Below are positions 8,621-17,485 of a stretch of 64,000 nt of DNA, piece after piece; position 1 is the stretch's first letter; every line of letters begins with the position of its first letter. Under the pieces are notes generated by a model, which was given only the letters and a program-made list of their open reading frames with translations, made no database searches and was not told the origin of the DNA. Position numbers and translations under genes: made by a program. The stretch is from RI-153 sp963721725 (lineage in GTDB: Bacteria > Chloroflexota > Anaerolineae > Caldilineales > Caldilineaceae): contig CAVRLX010000024.1 of NCBI GenBank assembly GCA_963721725.1, forward strand, positions 124,001-188,000, given 5' to 3'.

Positions 8621-10546
8621 TCAAACAGGAATTGTAAAGCCACACAGCGGCCAGATCTGCGCTATCCGATTGTGCTGAATAGGCGTGCCATTATGATAGA
8701 TGGCATTGGCAATGCGGTTGAAGAGACTAAAAATTCGTTGTGGTTTTGTGCCATGTACGCTTTCTGTCGATGGCACAGCGTTGGAGAGCGACCCCAAAGC
8801 TTTGAACAGAAGCATATGGAGTGACTCATTAGCGGGGAGAATGCTACCCAATTTCCATAGAATAGTTGCCCACCACAGCGCATAATCGTAGATCCCCGCC
8901 GTTTGGTTCAGGTTTGTAAAGGGCTGAATGGGCACACTAAAATCCCGATTCCCCCAAGTGGCATAAGAAAATTCTCCCCAGCGCGGATCTTGGGTGCGAA
9001 AGCACGAGAAATAAAAGGCCAGCGCTTCGTCAAACGATTGGATTGCGGTGAGTAGGGCATCATCTCGGGTGTTATGCTCAAATAAAAGGCAATAATAGTA
9101 GTGCAAAATCGCATGTACGCATTCATGCACGATTACATCGCCATCAAAACCTGGCTCCACCACAGGAGGGTTCAGGGTGAGGTAGCCTGTGTAAAGTTGA
9201 ATTTTACCCGTGCTCCATATAAAAGTGCCGCTTCCGGCTCTGTCGTGCAACACCGCAGTTATATCGTTAATCGGGTTCATAAGCGTTTTCTGGTTCAGAG
9301 TTGTGCTGGTGGCCCACTCAATATTCGGCCTCTGAAACCAGCCAGCAAAATCGTACTGGGTCTGCCAGAGATGGTAAAAGGCATTGGCCGCCAGAAATTC
9401 CCGAGCATCTCCCCCTGGCAGCGCGCCCAGGCTGTGATCTCCAGGATCGAAGAAACGCGCCCCCTCAACATGAACACGTTCGGCATCTTTAAGCAGGGTA
9501 GCTGTGCCGCCCAGCCGCAACATGCGGTTTACCGGATTGTTAGGCGCGTTGCCAGGGCGAGAGAAAACTCGATATGCAATGTCATTGTGGCTCTCTTGCG
9601 GGGTCAGATTAATGGGTTCACGACTGTATGCATCAATCCAGAGTGCCCAATGGTGGCCGTACTGATCCAGAAAAGGGATCTGCAAAGAGGGCAGATAAAA
9701 GCTTCGATTCGGGTCGGGGGGATATTCGTCATCCATGCGCTGTTCCCAGCCAGTTTCAGTATAGACCCACTGAGTCAGTGTTCGCTCAAAGGCAGCAGCC
9801 ACCGAGGAATCGCCCTGACTCACATTCACTGGCAGGATGGCCCTTTGAATCAGCGGTGTCTGTGTCTCTGCGTCTATAATCAAAGATTGGGGTTCCAACG
9901 TAGCGTAGATTGCCCCTTGCACGATCTCAAACAGTTCGGCAGCGGACGGTTCACTGTCAAACAGGGGAAGTTCTTCGGTAGGGACGGGGTAGAGTGTGCT
10001 GACAGCCAATACAAGCCGTTGATCGGCGTCATAGGTCAGGGTAATGGATGCCCCAGAGACAGGAATATCTTGGGCATTCACCTGCTGATAGGCCAGTTGG
10101 GTGGTTTCATCAGGCCATTGAGAGACCCGCACCAGCACCAACCGCACTGGTTCAGATCGGCCTGTAAAGGCCAGTTGATACTGATTGAGAAACGCTTCGG
10201 CATGATCAGTACTGACGCCCTGAACTTCAGGCCAGAGATCGCCGTAGACATAGGTTGCCAGCCCGGTGTAGGCACTGAGATGCCCGATACACTGACCGCG
10301 CTCGCAAAGCTCGACAAAATTTTCGTAGGCCCTCCCATCGTCCTCTGCTTCCGGCGGGGGGAAAGACAAAAACTGGCGTTCCACCGGATCAGGGATCACG
10401 GTGCGCGGGTTTACCTCGGCATACCAGGGTTCCCCATCGAGGTCAGGTGAAGTAAAGAGGTCATCCTCTTCACGTTCGGCTAGATTTGGATGTCCCGGCT
10501 GGCTCACCTGCACAGGACTTAACGCAACACGGCCAAAGTCAATCAT
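8621..10546 (-). CDS. Zinc metallopeptidase, gluzincin type (M4/M36-like)
   Basis: A 641-residue protein. The start at 10546 is set by AAAGGAG just upstream. The zinc motif HECVH is at about residues 474-478, and a downstream Glu in FDEALAF (~507) fits the third ligand of gluzincins. An upstream stretch, AANAFYHLWQ, resembles fungalysin/thermolysin families. The N-terminal ~250 residues look like a propeptide or inhibitory region (two PepSY-like beta-rich blocks). There is no signal peptide or membrane span, which is unusual for such proteases and suggests it acts in the cytoplasm. It sits 23 bp after the receptor gene and 40 bp before the lipoprotein. The peptidase assignment is firm; the subfamily is not. 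Confidence 0.8.
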   Translation of the reverse strand: MIDFGRVALSPVQVSQPGHPNLAEREEDDLFTSPDLDGEPWYAEVNPRTVIPDPVERQFLSFPPPEAEDDGRAYENFVELCERGQCIGHLSAYTGLATYVYGDLWPEVQGVSTDHAEAFLNQYQLAFTGRSEPVRLVLVRVSQWPDETTQLAYQQVNAQDIPVSGASITLTYDADQRLVLAVSTLYPVPTEELPLFDSEPSAAELFEIVQGAIYATLEPQSLIIDAETQTPLIQRAILPVNVSQGDSSVAAAFERTLTQWVYTETGWEQRMDDEYPPDPNRSFYLPSLQIPFLDQYGHHWALWIDAYSREPINLTPQESHNDIAYRVFSRPGNAPNNPVNRMLRLGGTATLLKDAERVHVEGARFFDPGDHSLGALPGGDAREFLAANAFYHLWQTQYDFAGWFQRPNIEWATSTTLNQKTLMNPINDITAVLHDRAGSGTFIWSTGKIQLYTGYLTLNPPVVEPGFDGDVIVHECVHAILHYYYCLLFEHNTRDDALLTAIQSFDEALAFYFSCFRTQDPRWGEFSYATWGNRDFSVPIQPFTNLNQTAGIYDYALWWATILWKLGSILPANESLHMLLFKALGSLSNAVPSTESVHGTKPQRIFSLFNRIANAIYHNGTPIQHNRIAQIWPLCGFTIPV

Positions 10547-10569
10547 GGCTTCTCCTTTGTCTATAGTCA

Positions 10570-13426
10570 TCACTCCCCAATGGGTAATTTGCGAATCCCT
10601 GCACCACTGGCCCAAACCAGGGTCGGCGCTCCGTCCATCTCGGCAACAATTACCTGTGTATTGGTAACATCCCAGAAGGGTATCTGGCCGATCCAGCGTC
10701 GCCCACCAGCACAGGCGACGGTAAAAAAACCACCTTGATTGGTAACCGTGTACACGGTGTCGGGAGCCGTCGAATCAGCGGTCAGCGCGCGTATAGACAG
10801 CTTTAACGCTGACATGAAAGGAACTTGGCCCAAAGCCTGCACCAGCCAGTTGGTGACGGGCAAAACAGTGGGTTCGCCCAACGTATTACCCGACGAGTCG
10901 AGACACTGTACCCAAATCCCAGTAGCGGTCTGTTCCACTGTGTAAAGCCGATCTTTCCCTTGCACCGCCAGCAACCGGGCACTCTGAAGATCGCGCACTC
11001 GCTCCCAATCGTGGGGCGGCCACGTCAGGCTACGGTAAAGTCCTTCTTCGGTGGTGACATAGACTACGCCGGCTTCGTTAATCTCAAGCGCGTAGATGCG
11101 CTGATCAAGTGGCGGTTCAGCCCCTTGCAAATGCACCCAACGTTGTGTCTCCGGTTGCCACATGTGCAGCCCCAGATCATCGCTGATGACGCCGATCACG
11201 CCATTAAAAACGGCTAGGGGCCGCAGGGCGCGTGTAGATTGTGGGTTAGCTGTCCCCACCAGTTGCCATTGTTCCGCCGTGGGCGAAAAGTGAAAAATCC
11301 CATGGTCATTTATCCAGGCATAGCGATCCGTCGGGCGTTGGGGATCATAGCGCAGATCCACCACCTTATCTACCCTGGCAGCGCTGTCGGTTTCCAGCAT
11401 TGATTGCGTACCTGTGAAAATCCCATTGGATTCCACGGTTGACCAGCCCGTCGCTCCCCGTGTAGCAACCCCATACTCGAAGCTGCCCACTGTTAACTCA
11501 GTGCCGTTGCTGGCAAGTGTGGTGTACCGGATCGCAGGCAGATCTGGCTCGTTGATCCAACGTTGGTTGATCCACTGCTGATAGCTCAAATCCACAATCA
11601 CAAACAGGATCAGAACAGCCAGCACCGTCAGTGCTGCCTGCTTTACAATGCGTCTACGCCGCTGTGCCCTGGACCTGGCGTGGCTCTGGCGGAGAAACGC
11701 TTTTATAATCGTGCTATAGCCGATCTCATCCGCATCCACCTCTTGCAGCCGTGCGTCGATCTGGGCCAGCCGCACCTCGTTAAGCAGTGCATCGCGGCTA
11801 TGCTGGCTGTCTGCCCACTCGGCAGCGCGCGTTTCCAGCCAGCGGCGCTGACTCTCGGCAGCCGCAAAAGTTTTGATCCAGTCGCGGCAGCAGAGGCCAG
11901 CCAGCCAACATAGCTTCGTGGGCCAGATCTACACGGGGTTCGCCGCCGGCCTCTGCGCTCACCACCACCAAGCGGTTCTGGGCCAGATAATCCAACGTCT
12001 CTTCAAACAGGCTGGGATCCACACTGGCAGCGCACAGAGCAGATTTCGGCTGCTGGCGGCGCGTAGGGTCGCGCCCTTCGCCAAATTGAACCAGCCGCAA
12101 GAAGATCTGGCGGGCAATCCGCTGTTTGTTCTGATTCCGGTGCGAATCGCTGTCCAAGGTGCGGATCAGTTCGTCAGCCAGTTGTGCCAGGGCCGCCTGA
12201 ATCCCGCTCTGTTCGCTGCCACTGTACCCGGTCAGCGGCAAGACCAGCGCTTCATAGGCGCTCAGGGGCAGATAACGCCGCTCCAATTTGTCCCACAGGC
12301 GCACCATCAGCTCTTGGACAAAGGGCAACAGTCCTGGCTGCCCAGCGTTGCCATCCACCAGCCGCTCCACCAGCGTGCTTTCAATAAAAACACCCACCGC
12401 TTCCGCCGGTTTGACAATCGCCTCGCGCAGCGAACGAGCATCCAGTGGCGTAATTTCAAAACGATGGGCCTGCACCAGCGGCCACAAATCAGACTTCAGC
12501 AGATCCGTAAAGAAATCAGCGCGCAGGGTGATTAGCCAATACGTACCGCGTAGCGCCACCAGACGGCGCAGGGCCACAAAAAACAGGCTGGCTTCGGCGC
12601 TGCCCTGAGTGAAGATTTCCTCCGCCTGATCCACAACCACCAGGAGGCGGGTAGCGTTGGGCCGGGTCTGCAACAGGTCAATTGGGGTAAAATCCGCCAA
12701 TTGATCGGTCCCCAGTGCCTCCCGTAGCGCAGCCAATGGCTGTGTACCAGGGCGCAGGCTTCGCACCAGCCATTCCCCTTCCCCGAAGAGGTGACTACGA
12801 CGCAGCGCTGGCAGCAGCCCGGCAAAGATCAGCGATGATTTGCCGCTACCGGATGCGCCGATGACCGCAGCCAGGGGATGGTGGCGCAGCCTCTGGAGCA
12901 GACTATCCACTTCAGCCTCGCGGCCATAGAAATGGGAAGCTTCCTGTTCTCGAAAGGTGCGCATTCCTGGATAAGGGCAGTGTGGACGGGTTGGACTAGT
13001 GGGTGGAGAGGTTTGTAAGTTGCTGCACAACCTAGCGACTACCTCCGGCCAGAATGCCGGATCTGTAGCGTCTAGCGCTACCAGCATTGCCAAGCGCGGC
13101 GGCAGCACCACTTTCTTGAGAATCAACGGGACCACAGGCCATGTGCCTGACTCCAATCCAAACTGTTGGACAAGCACAGCCACAAATTGAGTGAGGGTTT
13201 CGCCCAGGGCGGCAGGCGTCAATACAAGTACGGTGTTTTTGCTCTGGCGGGCGGCGCGCTCAAACTCTTCAATACGGGGCGCGCCTGGAGAGAAGTCCCC
13301 TTCACTGATGGCGCGCACCCCGGCGCTGTAGAGGGCATCCAGCAGATAGCCTTCCACCCACTCCCGATCTGCTGGCGCATAAGCGACAAACAGATCAAAC
13401 TCAGGCGAATCTGATTCGTGGTGCAT
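10570..13426 (-). pseudogene. TIR-nSTAND1 NTPase with membrane span and beta-rich sensor, one frameshift
   Basis: First gene of the operon. Residues ~10-135 are a TIR domain (FDLFVAYAPADREWV). A linker leads to an nSTAND1-type NTPase beginning SHFYGREAEV, with Walker A GASGSGKSS (~190-198) and Walker B LLVVVDQAEE (~261-270), plus ITLRADF. After the helical arm (GQPGLLPFVQ, then LAHEAMLAGWP) the frame breaks at about 11884-11888 by one extra base. Removing it restores RDWIKTFAAAESQRRWLETR and joins a single membrane helix (ALTVLAVLILFVIVDL) to a ~330-residue beta-propeller-like outer domain. Total is about 950 residues. The layout suggests an outside sensor with inside signalling domains. The TIR appears to lack the usual catalytic Glu. 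Confidence 0.8.
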
Positions 13427-13597
13427 GGAAAATCAACTACTCTTGTGTACAACCAATCGCCGAGGGAATCCTGTAACAATCAACGGGTACTACCTCGACG
13501 GATGCGGGGCAGGTCGATGTGAGCAACGATGGAGTTAATAGAGGGTTATGCACATTATGCAAAGAAATTTTTCCTATGTCAACATAGAATTGTAGGG
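13427..13597. other. Upstream region of the caspase-TIR operon
   Basis: Gap ahead of the minus-strand operon. No gene and no convincing ribosome site or promoter could be assigned for the receptor start at 13426. The rest of the 380-bp gap holds the 111-bp inverted-repeat element and a promoter for the oxidoreductase on the opposite strand. Confidence 0.4.
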
Positions 13598-13708
13598 GCA
13601 TCTCACTTTGGGGGCAGGGTCAGCCTTCCGGGAATGGACCGGGCCATAAGCGTCTACAGCGTGCGGTTCTGGTCCATTCCCGAAATGTCCGCTCCCAGGT
13701 TGAGATGC
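13598..13708. repeat. Structured imperfect inverted repeat, about 111 bp
   Basis: Outer arms GCATCTCA (13598-13605) and TGAGATGC (13701-13708) enclose inner arms CGGGAATGGACC (13629-13640) and GGTCCATTCCCG (13671-13682). Between them the two sides still match imperfectly, so the whole element folds into one long stem with arms of about 42 nt. It could be a MITE-like insertion or a structured RNA between two divergent units. No second copy was seen in this window. Confidence 0.55.
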
Positions 13709-13728
13709 ACATTATCACTCATAAAAAC

Positions 13729-13756
13729 TTGACAGAGCCAACCGCTGGCCTGTAGT
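13729..13756 (+). promoter_or_regulatory. Candidate promoter of the DsbA-family gene
   Basis: TTGACA (13729-13734), a 16-bp spacer, then TGTAGT (13751-13756), which matches TATAAT at four of six positions. It lies about 50 bp before the ATG at 13807, which has its own AAAGG ribosome site. The -35 box is a perfect consensus; the -10 is weak. Confidence 0.4.
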
Positions 13757-13806
13757 CTGAAACCACGACTTACCAAGCTGGTTTCATGATTCCGAAAGGT
13801 CGCTTT

Positions 13807-14415
13807 ATGCCCGCTCCCATCCAGATCGATGTCTGGTCCGATTTTGTTTGACCGTGGTGCTACCTCGTCTCTGTCAGTTTGGCGGAGCTAGAACAGACCC
13901 ACGAAATTTCGCTCAACTGGCATTCATTTGAACTGCGCCCCAAAGATGGCCCGCCCATCTCGCCTGAATACCGGGCGCGCATCGAAGCCAGCCGTCCGCA
14001 ACTCTATGAGACGGCCCGCCAGCAATATGGCGTTGAACTCAATGTTGGCCCGTTTGGGGTGGATAGCCGCCCAGCCCTGATCGGGGCCAAGGTGGCCGAA
14101 GCCGCTGGTCATGGCCCCGCCTATCATGATGCTGTGTTGCGTGGCTATTGGCAAGAGGCCAAAAACATTGAAGATGTGGATGTCCTCACGGCTTTGGCCG
14201 AAGCCGCTGGCATGGACGGCGACGCTTTCCGCGCCGGGCTGACCGATCCCGAATACGCTGCCGAGGTCGATGAAGATGTGGAATTGGCGCGTGTCTATGG
14301 CTTGCAAGGCGTGCCCGCCATGGTCTTTGCCGAAAAGTATCTCGTGCCAGGGGCCGTGCCCACGGCCACCCTGCGCCAGATTGTGGAACAGGTGCGCGAC
14401 GAAGTTGAAAAATGA
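13807..14415 (+). CDS. DsbA/FrnE-family dithiol oxidoreductase, probable selenoprotein (in-frame TGA)
   Basis: A thioredoxin-fold protein of 202 residues, if TGA 13849-13851 is read as selenocysteine (Sec). The ATG at 13807 follows AAAGG. The first residues are IQIDVWSDFV, then TGA, then PWCYL. FrnE-like proteins have a CPWC motif here, so the TGA stands exactly at the first catalytic Cys (codon 15), giving UPWC. The rest is intact: a helical insert, the late VPAMVFAEKYLVPGA with the cis-Pro loop, and a C-terminal helix to the TGA at 14413. A hairpin with bacterial SECIS geometry lies 28 nt after the TGA. Alternatives are a point error or a Cys-to-stop mutation in a dying gene; the absence of other damage argues against decay. 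Confidence 0.75.
13870..13897 (+). promoter_or_regulatory. Bacterial SECIS-like hairpin
   Basis: The lower stem is TCTGT (13870-13874) with ACAGA (13893-13897). A small internal loop (C opposite AGA) leads to an upper stem of AGTT (13876-13879) with AGCT (13886-13889), including one G-T pair. The apical loop is TGGCGG, with a G in its second position. Twenty-eight nucleotides separate the TGA from the loop. Established bacterial SECIS models need a short stem, a G in the first two loop bases and a loop roughly 16-37 nt after UGA; all are met. The stem is short, so chance is possible. Confidence 0.5.
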
Positions 14416-14438
14416 GACACTGAGAACATCCAGAAATA

Positions 14439-14512
14439 GAACGCAGATGACGCCGATTAAAAGGATGAACGCAGATCAGCGAAAATCTGCTCAATCTGCG
14501 TCATCTGCGTTC
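14439..14512. repeat. Intergenic inverted repeat with AACGCAGAT words
   Basis: GAACGCAGATGACGC (14439-14453) is the exact reverse complement of 14498-14512. Between the arms, GAACGCAGATCAGCG and AAATCTGC repeat the same word. This kind of intergenic repeat is common in many environmental bacteria; function unknown. It lies between the DsbA-family gene and the MOSC gene. Confidence 0.55.
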
Positions 14513-14561
14513 CATTCTTTACCTTTGGATTACTACCAATTCAACCTATTTGAGGCCAACA

Positions 14562-15200
14562 ATGCCATCTTCTCCCATTTCCATCCACTCTATCTACATC
14601 GGCCAGCCGCAGACCATCACCGACGAGAGCGGCACATGGCGTTCGGCGATTTTCCGCGATCTGGTCGAGGGACCGATCCATCTGGGCATGCGCAGCCTAG
14701 CCGGGGATCAGGTGGCTGATACGGATAACCACGGCAGACCCACACAGGCGGTCTGTTGCCACCCCATGGCCCACTATGATTTCTGGAACACGCACCACGG
14801 CATGGCCCTGCGCCCTGGCAACGTGGGCGAAAACTGGACATTGGACGGGGCCGATGAGGCAGAAATTTGCATCAACGACATCTACAGCGTGGGCGAAGCG
14901 CGCATCCAGGTGACCGGTCCACGCGTGCCGTGCGGCAAACAGGCGAAGCGTGTCGGCCACCCGGATTGGGTGAAGTTGACCTTGCAAGAATTGCGCACAG
15001 GCTTTTATCTGCGTGTGCTGACGCCGGGCATGGTGAGCGCTGGCGACCGCTGGACGTTGGACGAACGCGCCTTTCCCGGCCTGACCATGCACGCCATTAA
15101 CCGCTCGGCCTATCACGAATTCGATCCCGCCCTGGCCGAACGAATGCGCGCTGTGCCGGATCTGCATCCGTATTGGCTGCGTAAGATGACACCGGCGTGA
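14562..15200 (+). CDS. MOSC domain protein (YiiM-like)
   Basis: A 212-residue protein. MOSC domains handle sulphur delivery or molybdenum-cofactor-linked N-hydroxylated compounds. Seen here: the N-terminal strand ISIHSIYIGQPQTI, the conserved CCHPMAHYDFW region, and GENWTLDG followed by TGPRVPCGKQAKR with the conserved Cys of the YiiM/YuaD type. The start at 14562 (MPSS) is preferred over 14550 because TTGAGG lies at good spacing. A GNAT gene follows 40 bp downstream. MobA at 27403 shows that the organism makes molybdenum cofactor. The substrate is unknown. Confidence 0.85.
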   Translation: MPSSPISIHSIYIGQPQTITDESGTWRSAIFRDLVEGPIHLGMRSLAGDQVADTDNHGRPTQAVCCHPMAHYDFWNTHHGMALRPGNVGENWTLDGADEAEICINDIYSVGEARIQVTGPRVPCGKQAKRVGHPDWVKLTLQELRTGFYLRVLTPGMVSAGDRWTLDERAFPGLTMHAINRSAYHEFDPALAERMRAVPDLHPYWLRKMTPA

Positions 15201-15240
15201 GTTTTAATGCGTGAATTACGCATCACTCTGAAATACTGAC

Positions 15241-15816
15241 ATGACTGTAACAGTACACGAAGCACCCATTACGGCACTGGAAAGCTACGCCACGATTCCA
15301 ATTGCATTTCAGGTGGGCAGCGTATTTGATGTTACGGAGCAGACCCGCGAAAAGACTCGATTTACGCTGATGGAGCGCCGCCTCGATCGGCCCTATTTAA
15401 AGGACTATGACGCCATCCACGGCGAAGGGCCGACACGTTGGGCGCAACAGTTCGACGTATCCCATTGGGGAATTCTAGTGGCATGGCTCGCCGATCAGCG
15501 TGTGGGGGGCGCGGTGGTTGCGTTCGACACACCGAGCCTGCACATGCTGGAGGGGCGGCTTGATCTCGCTGTTCTCTGGGATATTCGTGTGGCAGAAGAA
15601 GCACGCGGGCAGGGCGTCGGGAGTGCTCTCTTTCAAGCGGCAGAGCGGTGGGCCAGGGCCAGAGGCTGCCATCAACTGAAGGTGGAAACGCAGAACATCA
15701 ACGTGGGGGCGTGTAAATTTTATGCACGTCAGGGCTGTATCCTCACAACCGTCAATCGTTCCGCCTATCCAGAGCTTCCAGACGAAATCCAACTGCTTTG
15801 GACCAAGGATTTGTAA
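15241..15816 (+). CDS. GNAT-family N-acetyltransferase
   Basis: A 191-residue acetyl-CoA-dependent acyltransferase. The acetyl-CoA-binding signature is VAEEARGQGVGSALFQAAERWA, shown here by RGQGVGSAL, with the later strand INVGACKFYARQGC typical of GNAT folds. The substrate cannot be told. The gene has a weak ribosome site, and its stop overlaps the start of mtaB (TAATG at 15814-15818), so the two are translationally coupled. Confidence 0.85.
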   Translation: MTVTVHEAPITALESYATIPIAFQVGSVFDVTEQTREKTRFTLMERRLDRPYLKDYDAIHGEGPTRWAQQFDVSHWGILVAWLADQRVGGAVVAFDTPSLHMLEGRLDLAVLWDIRVAEEARGQGVGSALFQAAERWARARGCHQLKVETQNINVGACKFYARQGCILTTVNRSAYPELPDEIQLLWTKDL

Positions 15817-17164
15817 TGCGTATCTATCTTGAACAGCTTGGCTGTCGACTCAACTTTAGCGAAAACGATACCCTGGCGGCACGGCTACAGGGCGCGGGCC
15901 ACCGCGTGGTGACGCGCGCCGAAGAGGCCCAGGTGATCGTCCTCAACACCTGTGCCGTCACCGCCCAGGCAGCCAGCAAAAGCCGCCAGACTGTGCGCCA
16001 ACTTCACAAACAGAACCCAGCCGCGCGCATCGCCGTCACCGGCTGCTATGCCACGCTGCAACCCCAGGAAACCGCAGCGCTGCCCGGCGTGGCGTTGGTG
16101 GCCGACAACACCCAAAAAGAGATGCTCCACGCCCTCTTGGAGCCGTGGAGTGCCGAGTTTGATGATCCCGAAGATGTGGCGCGCCTTCAGCCCGACGGCG
16201 TGCCCTTTGCGCCCGCCTTCACTGCGCCGGGCGATGAGTGGGGCCGCACCCGCGCCTTTGTCAAGGTGCAAGACGGCTGCAACAACAAATGCACCTTTTG
16301 CATTGTCACCATTGCGCGCGGCGACAGCCGCAGCCGCACGCTGCACGAACTTGTGACCGAGGTGCAGGGGTTGGCCGCGGCCGGATATCAAGAGGCTGTG
16401 TTGACCGGCGTGCATTTGGGATCCTATGGCCGTGATCTGCCCGGCGCGCGGCATTGTGATCTCAAAGAATTAACCGCGGCCATCCTCACCGACACCGATA
16501 TTCCCCGCCTGCGCCTGAGCAGCCTGGAACCGTGGGAGCTGGCCGATGGTTTCTTTGAGCTGTGGCAGCGTGGCCGGGGCGGTTGTGTCCGCACTTGCAT
16601 TTGCCCTTGCAAGCCGGAACCGATGCCCAGTTGCGCCGCATGGCCCGCCGCTGCACGGTGGAAAGCTTTCGCCAGCTTGTGGAGGATGCGCGCGCTGCCA
16701 TCCCCGATCTGATTTTGACTACAGATCTGATTGTGGGCTTCCCCGGTGAGACGGACGCTGATTTTGCACAAAGCATGGCCTTTGTCGAGGAACTGCGCTT
16801 TGCCCACGCCCACATTTTTCCGTTTAGCGCGCGCGAAGGCACAGCCGCCGCCCGGTTTGGCGGGCAGATTCCCAATGCAATGAAAAAAGAGCGCTCCCGT
16901 CAATTGCACGAAGTTGTCGAGCAGACCGGACGCCACGAACGCGCCCGTTTTGTGGGCAGCGTGCGCCCAGTCCTCTGGGAAGGGGTGGGGCAGCCCGTGG
17001 ACGATGCGCCGGATCTGCGCCTGTGGAGCGGCCACACGGATAACTATCTGCGTGTGCTAGCCCATGCCCCGGCGGCGCAGAATTTGCGCCATCAGATTCT
17101 GCCCACCCGGTTGGATGCGCTGCACGGCGATACACTACTGGGGACATTAACGTCGGAAATATAA
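15816..17164 (+). pseudogene. mtaB: tRNA t6A37 methylthiotransferase MtaB, one frameshift
   Basis: Radical-SAM enzyme that adds a methylthio group to t6A at position 37 of tRNAs. The start at 15816 gives MRIYLEQLGCRLNFSEND, the first-Cys motif of the N-terminal UPF0004 domain, with NTCAVT further on. The radical-SAM cluster motif is CNNKCTFC (Cys 155, 159, 162). After FFELWQRG the frame breaks in the GGGG at 16578-16581 (one base missing) and resumes as RLCPHLHLPLQAGTDAQLRR through the TRAM-like end. Rejoined length is about 450 residues, close to the family norm. The single homopolymer deletion suggests assembly error. Choice of MtaB over MiaB rests on the short N-terminus and overall pattern. 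Confidence 0.8.
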
Positions 17165-17215
17165 ACACAGAGGATATAAACTGGCGATTAACTGTGAGCC
17201 TTGGGAGGTAGAAGG

Positions 17216-17485
17216 ATGAGTCTGCGAGATGTTTTGCTTGACATTCACGCTCTTGAAGAGGAGTTGCTTGGTTTTGAGCGGAAATATGGCATCCGTTCAG
17301 AAACGTTCTATGCAGCCTACGTCAACGGAGAAGAACCAGAAGAGGATACGTGGGTTCTTGATTTTGGAGAATGGGCCAGCATTTATCGAACTTGGCTTGC
17401 ACGTCAGGCCGAATACCGTAACGAAGTGCAGCGTCTGCAAGCCCAAAAAAATAGTCTGACTGGTTTGATTCGGGTTGCGGCATGA
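17216..17485 (+). CDS. Putative antitoxin of a TumE-like pair
   Basis: An 89-residue acidic, mostly helical protein starting MSLRDVLLDIHALEEELLGF, with a strong GGGAGGT ribosome site. It shows no classical DNA-binding fold. Its stop overlaps the next start by four bases (ATGA at 17482-17485), the usual arrangement of toxin-antitoxin genes. The label rests on that pairing and on the toxin's family; TumE systems often carry a small, poorly conserved partner in front. Confidence 0.65.
   Translation: MSLRDVLLDIHALEEELLGFERKYGIRSETFYAAYVNGEEPEEDTWVLDFGEWASIYRTWLARQAEYRNEVQRLQAQKNSLTGLIRVAA

Noticed and set aside
9101..10450. Long plus-strand open frame opposite the metallopeptidase
   Set aside because: The minus-strand protein has HECVH and clean operon spacing; the plus frame is only its shadow.
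13807..13878. DsbA-family gene starting after the TGA
   Set aside because: A start at 13879 would remove the CPWC active site and the first strand; the upstream ATG has a ribosome site and continuous homology through the TGA.
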